Under the pieces are notes generated by a model. It saw nothing but the letters and a program-made list of their open reading frames with translations. It ran no database searches and was not told where the DNA came from. The position numbers and the translations under genes are program-made. Below, piece by piece: positions 7,093 to 14,782 of a DNA stretch of 19,752 nt. The stretch's first letter is position 1, and each line of letters opens with the position of its first letter. The stretch is from an uncultured Porphyromonadaceae bacterium (lineage in GTDB: Bacteria; Bacteroidota; Bacteroidia; Bacteroidales; Muribaculaceae), in assembly GCA_900540625.1 (NCBI GenBank), contig UQGP01000043.1, forward strand, positions 1 to 19,752, given 5' to 3'.

Positions 7093-7151
7093 AGACTCTC
7101 AAGAGGAGGAGGCCTGAGGCTTCCTCCTCGTCTTTTGACGGGCCGGAGTCT
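7093..7151 (+). promoter_or_regulatory. Structured 5' leader of rimP-nusA-infB
   Basis: The first part of the predicted leader can fold extensively. AGACTC (7093-7098) pairs with GAGTCT (7146-7151) and encloses a long hairpin: GAGGAGGAGGCC (7103-7114), loop TGA, then GGCTTCCTCCTC (7118-7129), with one G-T pair. A minor GTC-TTTT-GAC hairpin follows. The long hairpin followed by GTCTTTT looks like an intrinsic terminator only about 20 nt from the start of transcription, so it could act as an attenuator. Its position ahead of nusA, whose product acts at terminators, makes autoregulation a natural hypothesis, but nothing here proves it. Confidence 0.5.
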
Positions 7152-7250
7152 TTGAAAGCCAAACCATCGCAGCTGTTTGCCCACCACTGAGGGCGAGACA
7201 AAAAAGCCGCAAACAACGACAACCGAACATACTAAACAGATACAGCCTAT

Positions 7251-7718
7251 ATGCTTGACAAAGAACTGCTGCGCAGCACCGTAGAGGAAGCCATAGCCGG
7301 CACGGACATATTTCTGGTAAACATCACCGTGAGCGCCGACAATATTGTCGACGTGACCATCGACAGCCCCGAGGGCATAGACATCGACCACTGCACGGCG
7401 CTGTCGCGCCGCATAACCGAAGTCTTTGACCGCGATGTCGAGGACTACGAGCTCACCGTTGGTAGTGCCGGAATTACGGCTCCATGGACCGTTGACCAAC
7501 AGTATCGTATGAATGTAGGCAACCCCGTAGACGTGCTCACCCGCGACGGACGACGCATACACGGCACACTTGTCGCAGTCTCCGACGACTGCCAAGCCAT
7601 CACCGTGACGGTCCCCACAAAAGTGCGTCACGAAGGCGCCAAGCGTCCCGTAATCGAGGACGTACCTCACGAAATCGAACGTTCCAACATTAAGACTATA
7701 GTCCGCGACATCGATTGA
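7251..7718 (+). CDS. rimP: Ribosome maturation factor RimP
   Basis: A 155-residue RimP, needed for maturation of the 30S subunit. The N-terminal domain includes DIFLVNITVSADNIVDVTID and the family stretch IDIDHCTALSRRITEVFDRD; the segment YELTVGSAGITAPW corresponds to the conserved LEVSSPG-type region, here with SAG. The C-terminal SH3-like domain covers about residues 82-155 (NVGNPVDVLTRDGRRIHGTL). It is the first gene of the rimP-nusA-infB operon, an arrangement conserved across bacteria, and nusA follows after 53 bp. Confidence 0.95.
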   Translation: MLDKELLRSTVEEAIAGTDIFLVNITVSADNIVDVTIDSPEGIDIDHCTALSRRITEVFDRDVEDYELTVGSAGITAPWTVDQQYRMNVGNPVDVLTRDGRRIHGTLVAVSDDCQAITVTVPTKVRHEGAKRPVIEDVPHEIERSNIKTIVRDID

Positions 7719-7771
7719 ACACGGACACGATACAGACAACAATAACGAAACCTCACATAACATCCCCGCAA

Positions 7772-9034
7772 ATGGCAAAGAAAAAAGACGACCGCCCGAA
7801 TATGGTCGAGCAATTCGCCGAGTTCAAAGAACTGAAAAACATCGACAAGACTACTATGATCAGTGTCTTGGAGGAATCATTCCGTAACGTGCTGGCCAAA
7901 ATGTTCGGCACGGACGAAAACCTCGACGTAATCCTCAATCCCGACAAGGGCGACGTACAGATATTCCAAAACCTGAAGATTGTACCCGACGGCGAAGTCA
8001 CCAATCCCAACCTCGAAATCTCGCTCAGCGATGCACACGCCGATGACGACCCCGATGCCGAGGTAGGCGAAGAGCACACCAAGGAAATATTCTTCGAGAA
8101 ATTCGGCCGTCGCGCCATCCTCACTCTGCGCCAGACTCTCCAATCCAAGATTCTGGACCTGCAAAAAGAGGCTATCTACGACAAATTCAAGGAACTGGAA
8201 GGCGAGCTGGTGTCCGGCGAAGTCTATCAGACATGGTCGCGCGAAACGCTGCTGCTGGACGATGACAAAAACGAGTTGCTGCTTCCCAAGAGCGAAAGCA
8301 TACCCGGCGACTTCTTCCGCAAGGGCGAAACCGTGCGTGCCGTTGTGGCAAATGTGGACAACAAGAACAACAATCCCAAGATTACCGTATCGCGCACCAA
8401 CGAGAACTTCCTGCGCCGGCTCTTCGAGCTCGAAGTGCCTGAAATACAAGACGGCCTGATCAATATACGCGCCGTGGCACGCATCCCGGGCGAACGCGCC
8501 AAGATAGCCGTAGAATCCTACGATGACCGCATCGACCCCGTGGGCGCTTGCGTAGGCGTCAAAGGCAGCCGTATCCACGGCATCGTACGCGAATTGCGCA
8601 ACGAAAACATAGACGTCATCAACTACACCTCCAATCCCACGTTGTTCATCCAACGCGCCCTCAGCCCCGCCAAGGTTTCGTCCATACGTCTTGACGAAGA
8701 AGAGAAAAAGGCCGAGGTGTTTCTGCATCCCGAGGAGGTATCCCTGGCCATAGGCAAGGGCGGCCTCAACATCAAGCTGGCCTCCATGCTTACAGGATAC
8801 GTCATCGATGTATATCGTGACACGGACGACAGCGATGCCGAAGAAGACATCTATCTGGACGAGTTCAAGGACGAAATCGAAGAATGGGTAATCGATGCCC
8901 TCAAGAACATCGGATTCGTGACCGCCAAGAGCGTTCTCAACGCACCTCGCGAAATGCTCGTCGAAAAGGCCGACCTTGAGGAAGAAACAGTCGACCACGT
9001 TCTCGAAGTACTCCGCGCCGAATTCGAAGATTGA
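7772..9034 (+). CDS. nusA: Transcription termination/antitermination factor NusA
   Basis: A 420-residue NusA with the full domain order: N-terminal RNA-polymerase-binding domain (about 1-125, with FKELKNIDKTTMISVLEESF), S1 domain (about 130-205, from GELVSGEVYQTW), KH1 (about 225-300, with VGACVGVKGSRIHGIVREL) and KH2 (about 300-350, with SLAIGKGGLNIKLASM). A C-terminal acidic and helix-hairpin-helix-like stretch (ALKNIGFVTAKSVLNAPREM) follows. The start at 7772 (MAKKKDDRPN) is chosen because the frame extended upstream to 7715 lacks an ATG and family members start here. The product modulates pausing and termination. Confidence 0.95.
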   Translation: MAKKKDDRPNMVEQFAEFKELKNIDKTTMISVLEESFRNVLAKMFGTDENLDVILNPDKGDVQIFQNLKIVPDGEVTNPNLEISLSDAHADDDPDAEVGEEHTKEIFFEKFGRRAILTLRQTLQSKILDLQKEAIYDKFKELEGELVSGEVYQTWSRETLLLDDDKNELLLPKSESIPGDFFRKGETVRAVVANVDNKNNNPKITVSRTNENFLRRLFELEVPEIQDGLINIRAVARIPGERAKIAVESYDDRIDPVGACVGVKGSRIHGIVRELRNENIDVINYTSNPTLFIQRALSPAKVSSIRLDEEEKKAEVFLHPEEVSLAIGKGGLNIKLASMLTGYVIDVYRDTDDSDAEEDIYLDEFKDEIEEWVIDALKNIGFVTAKSVLNAPREMLVEKADLEEETVDHVLEVLRAEFED

Positions 9035-9158
9035 TGTGCATTGCGTCCCCTCCTGACGGGGTCGCAGTATCCTCCCTCCCCTCACCAAGCCATCACGGCT
9101 ACGGCCGCCGCCACCATGGCGACAGGCCATCCCAACGAAGAACGACAAAAAACAATAT

Positions 9159-11939
9159 ATGGCGAAAACAAAAATAAGCACCCTGGCAAAAGAACTCAAC
9201 CTCGGACTGAACACAGTCGTTGAGTTTCTCAACAAAAAGAACATAGCCGTCGATCCGAGTCCCAACACCCGAGTCGAAGACAACATCGTCGATATCGTAT
9301 TCAACGAATTCGACAAAGACCACAGCGTCCGCAACCGCTTGCAACGCGAGGCTGCCGAAGCAGAAGCTGCCCGTCGCCGCGTCGCCGAAGAGGCCGTCGC
9401 ACGCGCCGAGGCCGAAGCTAAAGCACGCGCCGAAGCCGAGGCACAAGCACAGGCCGCACAACGCGCTGCCGCCGAAGCCAAAGCCAAGGAAGAGGCTGAG
9501 GCCAAGGCTCGCGCCGAAGCAGCCGCAGCCGCCAAAGCCAAGGAAGAAGCCGAGGCAAAAGCCCGTGCCGAAGCCGAAGCAAAGGCTCGCGCCGAAGCCG
9601 CTGCCGCTGCCGCAGCAGCCAAAGCTAAGGAAGAGGCCGAGGCCAAAGAGGCTGCCGAAGCGACCAAAGCCCCCGAACAGGACGAAAACTTCATAGCCAC
9701 AAATGTCCCCACTGTGGCCGGGCTCAACATCAAGGGCAAAATAGACCTTGACGCACTCAACCTTTCCACACGTCCCAAGAAAAAAGGCAAGGGTGGAGGA
9801 CAGAATGCCGGCGGACAAAACGTCAACGGAAACCGCAAGAAACGCCGCCGTATCGAGCCGGGCAGCGAAAAAGTGGACGTCAACAAGACTCCGGGTACCA
9901 ACCCGCCGTCTGCTGCCGACCGTGACCGCAATCGCCAGGGTGGCGGTCAGGGACGCCCCGGAGGCAAAAACGCCAAGAATAAGAACGCGGAACGCCCCGC
10001 CAAGCGTCCCGTGGCTCAACAGCACAACGACGTCAGCGACGAAGACGTATCCAAGCAGGTTAAGGAGACGCTGGCACGCCTTACAGCCAAAGACAAAGGC
10101 CTCAAGAAGGGAGCCAAGTGGCGTAAGGAGAAACGCGAAGCCGCAGCCGAACGCGCCAACGAAGCTGCAGCCGAAGCACGCGCCGAGAGCAAGATTCTCA
10201 AACTCACCGAATTTGTAACCGCCAACGACCTGGCTATAATGATGGATGTTCCCATCAATCAGGTTATTGCAACGTGTATGAATATCGGCGTGATGGTGTC
10301 CATCAACCAGCGCCTTGACGCCGAGACAATAAATATTGTAGCCGAAGAATTCGGATTTAAGACCGAATATGTCAGCGCCGAAGTGGCCGATGCCATACAT
10401 CAGGAAGAAGACGCCGAGGAAGACCTCGTACCGCGTCCCCCGATTGTCACCGTCATGGGCCATGTCGACCACGGCAAGACCTCGCTGCTCGACTACATTC
10501 GTCAAGCCAACGTCATCGCAGGCGAGGCCGGCGGCATTACGCAGCACATCGGCGCATACAACGTCAAACTTTCGGACGGCCGCCACATCACGTTCCTCGA
10601 TACCCCCGGCCACGAAGCATTTACCGCCATGCGTGCCCGCGGCGCCAAGGTCACCGATATCTGTATCATCATCGTTGCCGCAGACGACAATGTTATGCCG
10701 CAGACAGTCGAGGCCATCAACCACGCCAGCGCCGCAGGTGTGCCCATCGTATTCGCCATCAATAAGATAGATAAGCCGCACGCAAATCCCGAGAAAATCA
10801 AGGAGGAATTGGCCGGAATGAACTACCTCGTCGAAGACTGGGGCGGCAAATACCAGTCACAAGACATCTCCGCCAAGAAAGGTACGGGCGTGCCCGAACT
10901 TATGGAGAAAGTGCTCCTCGAAGCCGAGATGCTGGACCTCAAGGCCAACCCCAACCGCAAGGCCACGGGTAGCATCATCGAATCGTCCCTCGACAAGGGT
11001 CGCGGATACGTAGCCACCGTATTGGTACAGAACGGTACACTTCGCGTGGGTGATATCATCCTGGCCGGCAACCACTTCGGCAAGGTCAAGGCAATGTTCA
11101 ACGAGCGTAACCAGCGCATCAAGGAAGCCGGTCCCGCATGTCCGGCCCTGATTTTGGGACTGAACGGCGCGCCTACGGCAGGTGATACCTTCAACGTACT
11201 TGATACCGAACAGGAGGCTCGCGAAATAGCCTCGAAACGCGAACAATTGCAGCGCGAACAGGGCCTCCGTACCACCAAGATTCTCACACTCGAAGACATC
11301 GGTCGTCGTCGCGCCATAGGCAACTTCCAGGAACTCAATATCATCGTCAAAGGCGATGTCGACGGCTCCATCGAGGCTCTCAGCGACTCGCTCATCAAGC
11401 TGTCTACCGAGGAGATACAAGTCAATGTCCTCCATAAGGCCGTCGGCGAAATCTCCGAAAGCGATGTCACCCTGGCCGCAGCCTCCGATGCCGTCATCAT
11501 CGGCTTCCAGGTGCGTCCCTCCATCGCTGCACGACGTGCTGCCGAACGCGAAGGCGTCGATATCCGTCTCTACTCGGTCATCTATCAGGCCATCGAGGAA
11601 GTCAAAGACGCTATGGCCGGTATGCTTGCTCCCGAAATCAAGGAAGAAGTCATCGGTACGGCCGAGGTACTCGAGACATACCATATCAGCAAGGTCGGCA
11701 CCATTGCCGGCGCAATGGTTCGCGAAGGCAAGCTGAAACGCGGCTGCAAAGTTCGTCTTATCCGTGACGGTATCGTCAAATATACCGGCGAACTTGGCTC
11801 GCTCAAACGCTTCAAGGATGACGTCAAAGAAGTGGTCGCAGGCTACGACTGCGGATGCTCCATTGCCGGATACAACGACATCAAAGTGGGCGATATATTC
11901 GAAGGTTTCGAAGAAATTGAGGTCAATCGCAGCCTCTGA
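9159..11939 (+). CDS. infB: Translation initiation factor IF-2
   Basis: A 926-residue IF-2, the GTPase that places initiator tRNA on the ribosome. It has an N-terminal IF2_N domain (about 1-60, KISTLAKELNLGLNTVVEFL) and an Ala/Glu/Lys/Arg-rich linker with repeated KAKEEAEAKARAEA units (about 65-170). A basic Gly/Asn/Arg region follows (about 205-290), then a second IF2_N-like domain (about 345-405). In the GTPase domain G1 is GHVDHGKTS near 434, G2 is GGITQHIGA near 458, G3 is DTPG near 481, G4 is NKID near 535 and G5 is SAKK near 570. The IF2-type beta-barrel and C-terminal domains end the protein. The 124-bp spacer after nusA contains a small GC-rich hairpin (9042-9066). Confidence 0.97.
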   Translation: MAKTKISTLAKELNLGLNTVVEFLNKKNIAVDPSPNTRVEDNIVDIVFNEFDKDHSVRNRLQREAAEAEAARRRVAEEAVARAEAEAKARAEAEAQAQAAQRAAAEAKAKEEAEAKARAEAAAAAKAKEEAEAKARAEAEAKARAEAAAAAAAAKAKEEAEAKEAAEATKAPEQDENFIATNVPTVAGLNIKGKIDLDALNLSTRPKKKGKGGGQNAGGQNVNGNRKKRRRIEPGSEKVDVNKTPGTNPPSAADRDRNRQGGGQGRPGGKNAKNKNAERPAKRPVAQQHNDVSDEDVSKQVKETLARLTAKDKGLKKGAKWRKEKREAAAERANEAAAEARAESKILKLTEFVTANDLAIMMDVPINQVIATCMNIGVMVSINQRLDAETINIVAEEFGFKTEYVSAEVADAIHQEEDAEEDLVPRPPIVTVMGHVDHGKTSLLDYIRQANVIAGEAGGITQHIGAYNVKLSDGRHITFLDTPGHEAFTAMRARGAKVTDICIIIVAADDNVMPQTVEAINHASAAGVPIVFAINKIDKPHANPEKIKEELAGMNYLVEDWGGKYQSQDISAKKGTGVPELMEKVLLEAEMLDLKANPNRKATGSIIESSLDKGRGYVATVLVQNGTLRVGDIILAGNHFGKVKAMFNERNQRIKEAGPACPALILGLNGAPTAGDTFNVLDTEQEAREIASKREQLQREQGLRTTKILTLEDIGRRRAIGNFQELNIIVKGDVDGSIEALSDSLIKLSTEEIQVNVLHKAVGEISESDVTLAAASDAVIIGFQVRPSIAARRAAEREGVDIRLYSVIYQAIEEVKDAMAGMLAPEIKEEVIGTAEVLETYHISKVGTIAGAMVREGKLKRGCKVRLIRDGIVKYTGELGSLKRFKDDVKEVVAGYDCGCSIAGYNDIKVGDIFEGFEEIEVNRSL
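9350..9670 (+). repeat. Imperfect in-frame repeats in the infB linker
   Basis: The region is built from degenerate units encoding AKAKEEAEAKARAEA with Ala runs between them; KAKEEAEAKARAEA appears twice and a shortened form appears a third time. It codes for a charged, probably helical linker between the N-terminal and GTP-binding parts of IF-2. Such linkers vary in length among Bacteroidota. Confidence 0.7.
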
Positions 11940-11964
11940 TATATCGATTAACCATCTTATAGCA

Positions 11965-12008
11965 GCGAGCGGCGCCCCGTATGAGGCGCCGCTCGCTGTC
12001 GGTGGAGA
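11965..12008 (+). repeat. 44-bp repeat, left copy, containing the infB terminator hairpin
   Basis: A 12-bp perfect inverted repeat, GCGAGCGGCGCC (11965-11976) and GGCGCCGCTCGC (11985-11996), with loop CCGTATGA, starts 25 bp after the infB stop and is the likely 3' end signal of the operon, although no T-run follows. The hairpin and the next 12 bp (TGTCGGTGGAGA) recur base for base at 13710-13753. Confidence 0.9.
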
Positions 12009-12130
12009 GATTCATCCCTATATCTGAATTCTTCAGGCATTTTCGTAACATTGCATTTGCCCTTGGACTTTACAGGGGTCTAAACATCACCTAAGACCTC
12101 ATAGTTAGCGGAATATCATAATATAATTTG

Positions 12131-12138
12131 TAATTTTG
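12131..12138 (+). promoter_or_regulatory. -7 box (TAATTTTG) immediately before the Doc cassette
   Basis: An exact TAnnTTTG match whose last base is only 4 bp from the ATG at 12143. With usual spacing the transcript would start at or within a base or two of that ATG, giving a leaderless or nearly leaderless mRNA. A -33 element is not evident. Confidence 0.55.
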
Positions 12139-12142
12139 CAAT

Positions 12143-13165
12143 ATGAACGATCTTACTGTGTCAAATATCGAGCGACAAAATGTGTTGAACAATCGCTACG
12201 CCGTGGAAGTTCTTCAAGGGGACCTTGGTTTTACCGGGATGTTCTTTGAAGGGGAATATCGTTTCACTAAGAAAATGGTAGCCGATTTCTATGAAGTGGA
12301 TGAGCGCACCATTGAGCGTCTTCTGGAAGAACACAGCGAAGAACTGAAGCATAACGGCTATGTTTTAAGTAAGGGCAAACAACTGAAAGAGTTTAAGTTG
12401 CAATTTGCTCCCGTCATAAATGTCGGGAGCAAAACCACGCAGCTTGGCTTGTTCAGCTTCCGAACTGTTTTGAATGTCGGTATGCTTTTAACCGAAAGCG
12501 AAGTAGCTAAAAAAGTTCGTGCACGTATCCTTGACATCGTGATCTCGACAATCAACAAGAGAGCCGGAGGCGGCACTAAATACATCAATACCCGAGACAT
12601 TGATTTCGTTACGGCTGCAATTGAAGAAGACAACTATCGAAAGAATTTCACCGCCGCCGTCGGACGATGCGTTCAGGGACATAAAAATTATAAATATGCA
12701 CAAATTACCGACCTTATTTACCAGGCTATATTCAAAGAAAAGGCCGGAGAATATCGTGCTATATTGCGGCTTGATAGAAGCGACAATGTACGTCGGACTT
12801 TTTATGCGGAAGTGCTTCGCTGCATTTCTTCATTTGAGAATGGCATCGGTTATGCAATCGAAGCAGAATTCAAAGTGAGGAATGGAAAGCTATTGTCGCT
12901 GGAGCGCGTGAAAGAACTTATCTTAGAGCAGGAACAGTCGCCGGCCATGCAACCCTTCATATATGATGCACGGACAAAGATGGCATCTCGCGATGTTGCC
13001 TTCCGCGATGTTTTCCACAATAACATCGCCGGATATCTTCGTGCCGTCACACCCGAGGAATTTGATCGTTTCATCGGAGAAAAATCAATTGATTTTGACG
13101 AGATAATGAATCTGCCGGAGAATCGGGAAGTTCTCAAACGCTTAAAGCAAGCCGAAGATGAGTGA
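12143..13165 (+). CDS. DNA-binding/antirepressor-like protein, putative partner of a Doc toxin
   Basis: A 340-residue soluble protein. Residues about 40-75 (FTKKMVADFYEVDERTIERL, then LEEHSEEL) look like a helix-turn-helix of the kind seen in RhuM-type proteins. Residues about 105-135 (FSFRTVLNVGMLLTESEVAK, then KVRARILDIV) resemble phage antirepressor-like domains, where SEVAKxVR is a recurring motif. The C-terminus is helical and charged (FDEIMNLPENREVLKRLKQA). The stop overlaps the toxin start by 8 bp, so the two are translationally coupled. By position it is the candidate antitoxin and autorepressor, but it is much larger than a classic Phd antitoxin, so that role is inference. A chromosomal RhuM-like protein without antitoxin activity is the alternative. 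Confidence 0.75.
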   Translation: MNDLTVSNIERQNVLNNRYAVEVLQGDLGFTGMFFEGEYRFTKKMVADFYEVDERTIERLLEEHSEELKHNGYVLSKGKQLKEFKLQFAPVINVGSKTTQLGLFSFRTVLNVGMLLTESEVAKKVRARILDIVISTINKRAGGGTKYINTRDIDFVTAAIEEDNYRKNFTAAVGRCVQGHKNYKYAQITDLIYQAIFKEKAGEYRAILRLDRSDNVRRTFYAEVLRCISSFENGIGYAIEAEFKVRNGKLLSLERVKELILEQEQSPAMQPFIYDARTKMASRDVAFRDVFHNNIAGYLRAVTPEEFDRFIGEKSIDFDEIMNLPENREVLKRLKQAEDE

Positions 13166-13637
13166 AGAATTGAAGTACATCACTTACGATGAGGCATTGG
13201 TGGTTTACAGCAAAACGGTAGCAGCCAGTGGCGGTGGTTTGCAGGGCGTCAAAGATGAGGGTGGCATACGGAAAGTGCTTGACTTCGTGCAGAACGATTT
13301 GTATTATCCCACCTTTGCCGAAAAGCTGACCTATCTGGTCTTCGGTTTTTGCACAGGCCATTATTTCGAGGATTCCAACAAACGCGTTGCATTGACCCTC
13401 GGCGTATGGTTTCTTGTGCACAACGGCTACTATTGGCATGCATACAACTTTATGCAGTGTATGGAGGCTATTATCTACCATGTAGCAGCCGGACACATTG
13501 ATAAAGACCTGCTTCTGCGCGTCATCAACTGCTATATGGCAAACGAGGATTATCCCGAAGACCTTAAACTCGAACTCATTCACGCTATCGGTGACCAATC
13601 AGTGGAATTTGAAGAGTCCGACGATAATCGGCATTAA
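13158..13637 (+). CDS. Doc/Fic-family toxin (death-on-curing)
   Basis: A 159-residue Fic-fold protein of the Doc subfamily. The active-site loop reads HYFEDSNKR (residues 68-76), matching the Doc form HxFxxxNKR with catalytic His68, Asn74 and Arg76; Ala of the usual ANKR is Ser here. The preceding GIRKVLDFVQNDLYYPTFAE (36-55) is the usual Doc segment (GLL...A...Q......YPT..E). Phage P1 Doc phosphorylates elongation factor EF-Tu to stop translation; the target here is unknown. The C-terminus (about 125-159) is longer than in P1 Doc and acidic. It overlaps the upstream DNA-binding protein by 8 bp and lies inside the 44-bp repeats. Confidence 0.88.
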   Translation: MSEELKYITYDEALVVYSKTVAASGGGLQGVKDEGGIRKVLDFVQNDLYYPTFAEKLTYLVFGFCTGHYFEDSNKRVALTLGVWFLVHNGYYWHAYNFMQCMEAIIYHVAAGHIDKDLLLRVINCYMANEDYPEDLKLELIHAIGDQSVEFEESDDNRH

Positions 13638-13709
13638 CCTCGAAAAGATGCGAATCACGTCTGACGATATAACGAAACTTATGCTTCCGGACCAAATGGA
13701 CATTATAAC

Positions 13710-13753
13710 GCGAGCGGCGCCCCGTATGAGGCGCCGCTCGCTGTCGGTGGAGA
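13710..13753 (-). repeat. 44-bp repeat, right copy, with terminator hairpin
   Basis: An exact copy of 11965-12008. Here its hairpin (13710-13741) lies between the converging toxin gene and the leftward gene ending at 13780 and could end both transcripts. Without the cassette, a single copy would sit between infB and that leftward gene. Confidence 0.9.
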
Positions 13754-13779
13754 ATTTATGCTTTGAGACGCAGTGTGCG

Positions 13780-14781
13780 TCAGATGGTCTCCGAAAGGGC
13801 CAGGAGGAGGCGAATGTCGCGCTTCAGTGTGTCATCGTCTTTGCTCGAGCTGTGGGCGGCGACTAACTTAAGGTCATTGAGAATTTCCTTGAACTTGTCG
13901 ACCATACCGATGTGCAGATATTCCACGGCAAGGTCCTTGCCCGCAGCCAAAGCCCCGGATATATCGCCGGATTTCAGTGCTTCGTCATAGGCAGCCTTGA
14001 TGGCATCGAGACACTTGCCGGCTTCGATCAGAGTATCAACATTGATGCTGATGCCGTATGCGGCGTAGTTCGGTTTGAACCGCTCGTAGATGTCGGCTGC
14101 GACGCTCTTGGTAGATTCGAGGTTGTCGCTTGATTCAAGGCTGTCGCTTGATTCAAGGTTGTCGGAGCGGTCGAAAAATCCGAGGAGGTGACAACAATAT
14201 TGCATAAAATTTGCGCTCTGTGACCGGGACATCCTAAGTGCTTCCGAGCGAGACGACTTGACTCCTTGTGTGGGCATCTTGGGCCTGTCGGACAACCGAG
14301 TGTTTGATGACGTAGGCCGCGGTGACGCACTGCGTCGCGGTCCGATGATTTGCTCGAGTTGGTCATGCGTCAGACACTTCATGGCGTACCCGAACTCCAT
14401 ATCGCTTTGACGTTGTTCTGCTAAGGCTCCCTTGACGATGTTTGCTACAAGCAGTACTTGCCTTTGCAGTTCTTTGTCGGCCTTGATATGATTGAGAAAT
14501 CGGCTTTCGGTTTCCGAGTCCATGTCCCCACGGACGTATAGGTCTATAAGTGTTTCTTGCTCCTGCTCGGATAAGGGTTTGGCTTCGGCCACTTTGGCCA
14601 TCGTGGCTGTTGCTTGGCTTGCCGCCTGTCGCTTTTCGGCAATCTCACGTTCTTCGCTCAGAATGTTGCAGAATTCCGGGTCTTTGAGCTGTCTCGTAAA
14701 TTCAGCGATTTGGGCGCTGTTGAGACGTCCTTTGAGGTATTGTTGAATGAGTGCTCTCTTGTCCATATCTTCTGATTTCAT
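13780..14781 (-). CDS. Putative anti-sigma factor partner of the adjacent ECF sigma factor
   Basis: A 333-residue protein starting 1 bp after the sigma-factor stop if the ATG at 14781 is used; the ATG at 14793 would overlap it. The N-terminal half has two similar segments, LIQQYLKGRLNSAQIAEFTR (11-30) and LIDLYVRGDMDSETESRFLN (79-98), each followed by a D-x-E/EL helix. This pattern is common in N-terminal regions of Bacteroidota anti-sigma-like proteins. A low-complexity Ser/Arg stretch (149-190) and a three-unit SDNLES repeat (206-223) come next, then a helical, TPR-like C-terminus (about 224-330). I see no transmembrane segment, so it would be cytoplasmic. The role is inferred mainly from position. 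Confidence 0.65.
   Translation of the reverse strand: MKSEDMDKRALIQQYLKGRLNSAQIAEFTRQLKDPEFCNILSEEREIAEKRQAASQATATMAKVAEAKPLSEQEQETLIDLYVRGDMDSETESRFLNHIKADKELQRQVLLVANIVKGALAEQRQSDMEFGYAMKCLTHDQLEQIIGPRRSASPRPTSSNTRLSDRPKMPTQGVKSSRSEALRMSRSQSANFMQYCCHLLGFFDRSDNLESSDSLESSDNLESTKSVAADIYERFKPNYAAYGISINVDTLIEAGKCLDAIKAAYDEALKSGDISGALAAGKDLAVEYLHIGMVDKFKEILNDLKLVAAHSSSKDDDTLKRDIRLLLALSETI
14114..14167 (-). repeat. Three tandem 18-bp units in the anti-sigma-like gene
   Basis: The unit GATTCAAGGTTGTCGCTT and close variants occupy 14114-14131, 14132-14149 and 14150-14167, with two or three differences between copies. On the coding strand they give a repeated six-residue motif (SDNLES/SDSLES). The units are in frame, so a change in copy number would lengthen or shorten the linker without breaking the gene. 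Confidence 0.8.
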
Positions 14782-14782
14782 A

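Noticed and set aside
7877..10781. Long antisense frames opposite nusA and infB (684 and 560 codons)
   Set aside because: Their Ser/Ala-rich or Gly/Phe-rich translations are what the reverse of the repetitive infB linker gives. The sense strand carries intact NusA and IF-2.
13648..13866. Possible third cassette gene starting MRITSDDITKLMLPDQMD
   Set aside because: The first 20 codons look plausible, but the frame then runs through the 44-bp repeat and antisense to the anti-sigma-like gene. It is at most a truncated remnant.
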